From Oscillospiraceae bacterium (lineage in GTDB: Bacteria; Bacillota; Clostridia; Oscillospirales; Ruminococcaceae), in NCBI GenBank assembly GCA_024684395.1, contig JAIKWY010000099.1, positions 1-58,754 of the forward strand: a DNA stretch of 58,754 nucleotides, read 5' to 3'. Of the stretch, positions 55,889 to 58,754 are shown one piece after another. A program made the position numbers and the translations under genes. Below the pieces are notes generated by a model, which was not told the origin of the DNA, made no database searches, and saw only the letters and a list, made by a program, of their open reading frames with translations. The first letter of the stretch is position 1. Each line of letters opens with the position of its first letter.

Positions 55889-55947
55889 GTGATAGGATCA
55901 TTGCCGCTTGGTGCGTGTTGACGTACCAAGCGGCTTTTTGCTATCAC
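55889..55947 (+). terminator. nested terminator/attenuator in the helicase leader
   Basis: Inner stem GCCGCTTGGT (55903-55912) with ACCAAGCGGC (55925-55934) plus TTTTT, enclosed by GTGATAG (55889-55895) and CTATCAC (55941-55947). The outer stem competes with the T-run geometry, so read-through may be conditional. AGGAGG follows at 55957. Confidence 0.7.
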
Positions 55948-55970
55948 CATTAAAACAGGAGGCAGAATAT

Positions 55971-58241
55971 ATGATAACCAAAAAACGAAATAAGTTAAAT
56001 TTAATAGAGAAAAAAGGTAGTTCGAACCAAGAACAGAGCAACCCCACTCAGAAGCAAATGGTTAATAATAAGCAAGTTCAGAGCGTCCCCGATCAGAAGC
56101 AAATGGTAAATAGTAAGCAAGTTCAGAACATCTCCAATCAGAAGCAAATGGTTCTTAACGAGTTACCGGTGGGTAAGTCTGTAGAGGAACTGTTAAGCTA
56201 TATCAGTGTTAGTGCTGATGGTACTAAGGTGTACCATCGTGAAATCGACCACTTTGATACGATCGAGATTACAGAGGATGAGGCTGATATTTGCAAGAAG
56301 ATTGGAATTAAGAGCTTTTACTTTGACTCATGCAATAGGCCACACCCCTGCACCGTTGTTAAAGCACACATGGCTTGGGCGATGCTCAATCCCAAAGAAG
56401 AAGATAAGCCGTATTCACTAACATATCTTGCGAAAAGCTTTGAGCTGATTCGTAAGGTGAAGGCAGCGGACGGAACGGTATACCTTGATATTAGAATCGG
56501 AGATGACTTGAGCACAAAGGACATCAGATTCCCGAGCACGGTCACTACCCAAAAAGGGGTTACGAAACTGGAAAGGTTCAATATCGCTTTGAATCCAAGT
56601 TTCAGTGAAACAGTTGCTTTTGCACTCGGGAATATCGCTGAAAAGCTCCCGACGGAGGATGCATCTGCACAGCTTGGTGTTGTTCCAGATCCCACTACTG
56701 GAAAACTGAGATTTCTTGCGTATGGGGAGAATGGAATGTTCAAGATGCATACCAATTATGAGCGACATGATGACTTCATTGCAGATTTTAATGATTTAAT
56801 CAAGAAAAGCAAACCGCTACAGTATCTATTGTGTGCAACTATGTCGGCAACAGTTCTGACGATTTTGCAGAAAGACTACACTCTCCACCTTAACTCGTAC
56901 TGTATTAATATTGTGGGTCCAAGCTCTACGGGAAAAACAATTGCGCAGAGAACTTGTGCTGCTGTTTGGACAAACCCAAATGACGATGCAATTTTTTCGG
57001 CAATGTTAAGCACTGGAAATGCAGCGTTAAAGAGACTTTCCGGGCGATACGGTATTCCCACTTTTGTAGATGAGAGCACAGTCCTTGGTGGTGTGAAAGC
57101 GAGTGAATATGCCTACTCAGTTTATGAGGGTAGGGAGAAACGTAGACTGAACTCTGATTGCTCCGAAAAGCCTTCCGGCACTTGGTCTACAATTGTTTGT
57201 ATGTCAAGTGAGGAGCATTTCCATGATACTGGTAAGAACCAGAATGGTGGACTTGCTGTTCGGGTTCATTCAATGGAAAACCTTGCTTGGACTGTTAGTA
57301 AGGAGCATGCTGAAGATTTGAATGAATTTATTCGTAGAAATTATGGCATCATAGGGTACAAATATACGCAGCTATTGTTTGGCGAAACGATTTATAAATC
57401 ACTTCCTAAGCGTTATCGTAAAGCAAAGGAATGTATGGAGCAGTATTGTGATCCCTATCGCAACCAGTTCACGGATCGTTTGTGCCAGACTTATGCACTC
57501 ACGTATATGACTGGAGAACTGCTATCGGGTCTGTGCTTGGAAATTGACCTGAAGGGGGTAGCCAACATCATGGTAGAACACAATCAGATGGTCGGAAAGG
57601 AGCAGAACATCGCTCAGAACGCATTTAGAACCATCGTGTCCTATATGACTCGCAATCCTCTGAAAAGCGGAATTCGCCGTTACCAAGATAAACAATCGAG
57701 TGCTGTTACCAAGATCGCAGTTGAGGAGAGTCTACTCAGAGAGATTTTGAGTAAAAATGGCTTTCATGACTTTTCGGTGGCAATTCGTGAGTTAGACAAG
57801 GCAGGTTTTCTCATTCGACAGGTGGAGAAGGGGTTGAAAAGCAAATTGACAATTGATGGAAATTTGTGCTGGTGCTACCAGATTGATATGGGCGAGTTTT
57901 GTAGTGACTCCATTGCAACCCAGACCAATCCAGCAACGCATCATGATAACCACATTTCAAAATATTTGGATGATAGCATCAATCTTGAGGATAGTGAAGA
58001 GGATGACGAGGAGTATGACACTCTCGATGTAGACGAGGACGAGAACGAGTCATCTGCTGATTCCGAGGATGAGGACGAGTCATATGCCGACTTCGAGGAT
58101 GAGGGCGAGTCATTTGCCGTCTCCGAGGATGAGAACGAGCCATTTGATGACTTCGAGGATAAGAAAACCATCTCGGATGATCTGGATGAACCCCTTGTTT
58201 TTAACGAGGAAGATGAAGAACGTCTGTTTTATTTCAACTAA
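55971..58241 (+). CDS. DUF927-type helicase/primase-like ATPase with repeat-bearing ends (module 2)
   Basis: A 756-residue protein; ATG at 55971 behind AGGAGG. Residues of about 23-62 are a 15-residue Gln/Val repeat (QKQMVNNKQVQSVPD, about 2.6 copies). The ATPase core has Walker A GPSSTGKT (about 315-323), FVDESTVLGG as the acidic strand and RRNYGIIGYKYTQLL further on. The tail (about 694-733) is a 10-residue acidic repeat in four copies (for example SYADFEDEGE). Same architecture as the module 1 protein but larger and AT-rich. Probably the replication helicase of a second element. Confidence 0.8.
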   Translation: MITKKRNKLNLIEKKGSSNQEQSNPTQKQMVNNKQVQSVPDQKQMVNSKQVQNISNQKQMVLNELPVGKSVEELLSYISVSADGTKVYHREIDHFDTIEITEDEADICKKIGIKSFYFDSCNRPHPCTVVKAHMAWAMLNPKEEDKPYSLTYLAKSFELIRKVKAADGTVYLDIRIGDDLSTKDIRFPSTVTTQKGVTKLERFNIALNPSFSETVAFALGNIAEKLPTEDASAQLGVVPDPTTGKLRFLAYGENGMFKMHTNYERHDDFIADFNDLIKKSKPLQYLLCATMSATVLTILQKDYTLHLNSYCINIVGPSSTGKTIAQRTCAAVWTNPNDDAIFSAMLSTGNAALKRLSGRYGIPTFVDESTVLGGVKASEYAYSVYEGREKRRLNSDCSEKPSGTWSTIVCMSSEEHFHDTGKNQNGGLAVRVHSMENLAWTVSKEHAEDLNEFIRRNYGIIGYKYTQLLFGETIYKSLPKRYRKAKECMEQYCDPYRNQFTDRLCQTYALTYMTGELLSGLCLEIDLKGVANIMVEHNQMVGKEQNIAQNAFRTIVSYMTRNPLKSGIRRYQDKQSSAVTKIAVEESLLREILSKNGFHDFSVAIRELDKAGFLIRQVEKGLKSKLTIDGNLCWCYQIDMGEFCSDSIATQTNPATHHDNHISKYLDDSINLEDSEEDDEEYDTLDVDEDENESSADSEDEDESYADFEDEGESFAVSEDENEPFDDFEDKKTISDDLDEPLVFNEEDEERLFYFN
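58050..58169 (+). repeat. 30-bp tandem repeat, four copies (acidic tail)
   Basis: Units start at 58050, 58080, 58110 and 58140, each encoding ten residues with a central FEDE or SEDE. Third positions are nearly fixed (GAGGATGAG), indicating recent expansion. Confidence 0.8.
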
Positions 58242-58264
58242 GTAATTAGGTAAACGTATAGCAG

Positions 58265-58288
58265 CCCGGAGACATCACTGCCTCCGGG
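58265..58288 (+). promoter_or_regulatory. hairpin before the 55-residue gene
   Basis: CCCGGAG (58265-58271) and CTCCGGG (58282-58288), 8 bases before GGAGGTG. Confidence 0.5.
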
Positions 58289-58311
58289 GTGCCATCGGAG
58301 GTGAAAACAAA

Positions 58312-58479
58312 ATGAAACTCAAAGAAATTACTCTGGAACGAAACGGATCCGATTTCTATATAATGAATTCGGTTGTTAATAATAAAACGGATCAGACTGC
58401 AGAGAAACTGCTTTATGATCTGAGTACAGTGCTATTAGAAATCTATACTATGGTTACAAAAAAGGATGATGAGGAATGA
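58312..58479 (+). CDS. 55-residue accessory protein of primase module 2
   Basis: ATG at 58312 behind GGAGGTG, stop at 58477. Ends LLYDLSTVLLEIYTMVTKKDDEE, similar in pattern to the 60-residue protein at 49087, which also lies between a DUF927 gene and a serine recombinase. It overlaps the broken recombinase by 4 bases (ATGA). Function unknown. Confidence 0.65.
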   Translation: MKLKEITLERNGSDFYIMNSVVNNKTDQTAEKLLYDLSTVLLEIYTMVTKKDDEE

Positions 58480-58742
58480 AGAAACAGGAATCAGTGCTGA
58501 CGGCAGTTATTTATGTCCGTGTTAGTACGGCAAAATAAGTCGATAATTATTCACTTGATGCACAAACCAAGATTTTGAAAAAGTATGCAAAAGATAATAA
58601 TTTTCTGGTTTTACAAGTTTTTCGAGAAGAGGGAAAATCTGGAAAATACAAAGAGAATCGCCCGAAATACCTGGAGATGCTGAGATATATTAGTCTCTCC
58701 TCACGTCACAAAAAAGCTACGAAGTATCGACAAAAGCAATAA
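58476..58742 (+). pseudogene. serine recombinase, broken by an in-frame stop and truncated
   Basis: From ATG 58476 the frame reads VIYVRVSTAK, then TAA (58536-58538), then VDNYSLDAQTKILKKYAKDN and FREEGKSGKYKENRPKYLEM, i.e. the first about 70 residues of a large serine recombinase. The stop sits where family members have a Gln or Glu, so one base change may explain it. After residue 75 similarity is lost and the frame ends at 58740. The rest of the gene is absent from this position. Confidence 0.85.
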
Positions 58743-58754
58743 AACATGGTATAA

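Overview
The window reads as a chromosome segment of a Ruminococcus-like gut bacterium (Bacillota, Oscillospiraceae). The support is two secreted proteins ending in type I dockerins, one of which also has a cohesin-like region, an intracellular GH3 glycosidase, strong Gram-positive ribosome binding sites, consensus TTGACA/TATAAT promoters and a GC-rich core. No taxonomic marker gene is present, so the genus is an inference.

Positions 1-37464 are mostly core chromosome. They hold dapF, a methyltransferase, a Glu-rich lipoprotein, a TtcA-type thiolase, a Doc/Fic toxin-antitoxin pair, a cohesin-plus-dockerin adaptor, a PHP phosphatase, a SulP transporter, a dockerin protein, a GH3 enzyme, tex, recQ, an MGMT-type repair gene, a SpoIIE/STAS/RsbW partner-switching operon, a dGTPase, an ABC exporter with its own two-component system, a TetR regulator and tRNA-Ala(CGC). 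Inside this core, 7526-14682 (minus strand) is a complete RiPP locus. It has a histidine kinase and response regulator, a 34-residue precursor with two cysteines (12270-12374), a radical SAM/SPASM maturase, an HprK-like kinase, a PqqD-type recognition protein, a Ser/His signal-peptidase-like protease and an ABC exporter.

From the 3' end of tRNA-Ala (37464) to the right edge the sequence is accessory. It is mosaic in base composition, and a copy of the tRNA 3' end recurs at 55371, so 37465-55382 looks like an integrated element or an array of elements. It begins with a second, unrelated RiPP cassette: an XRE repressor, a 60-residue precursor with six cysteines at exact four-residue intervals, and a radical SAM maturase. 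Next comes a LIM-like-finger amidoligase / DUF4314 / class II glutamine amidotransferase operon, which probably makes an unknown amide-containing product. Three large serine recombinases and one broken one are interleaved with two DUF927-type helicase/primase modules, small accessory proteins, a 3' remnant of a nuclease-type ATPase gene and an AlbA_2-lacking ATP-binding regulator.

Many accessory genes share an intergenic plan: a private GC hairpin, then a Shine-Dalgarno, then the start. The most novel-looking systems are the two RiPP loci and the amidoligase operon. Functions rest on motifs read by eye; no database search was run.
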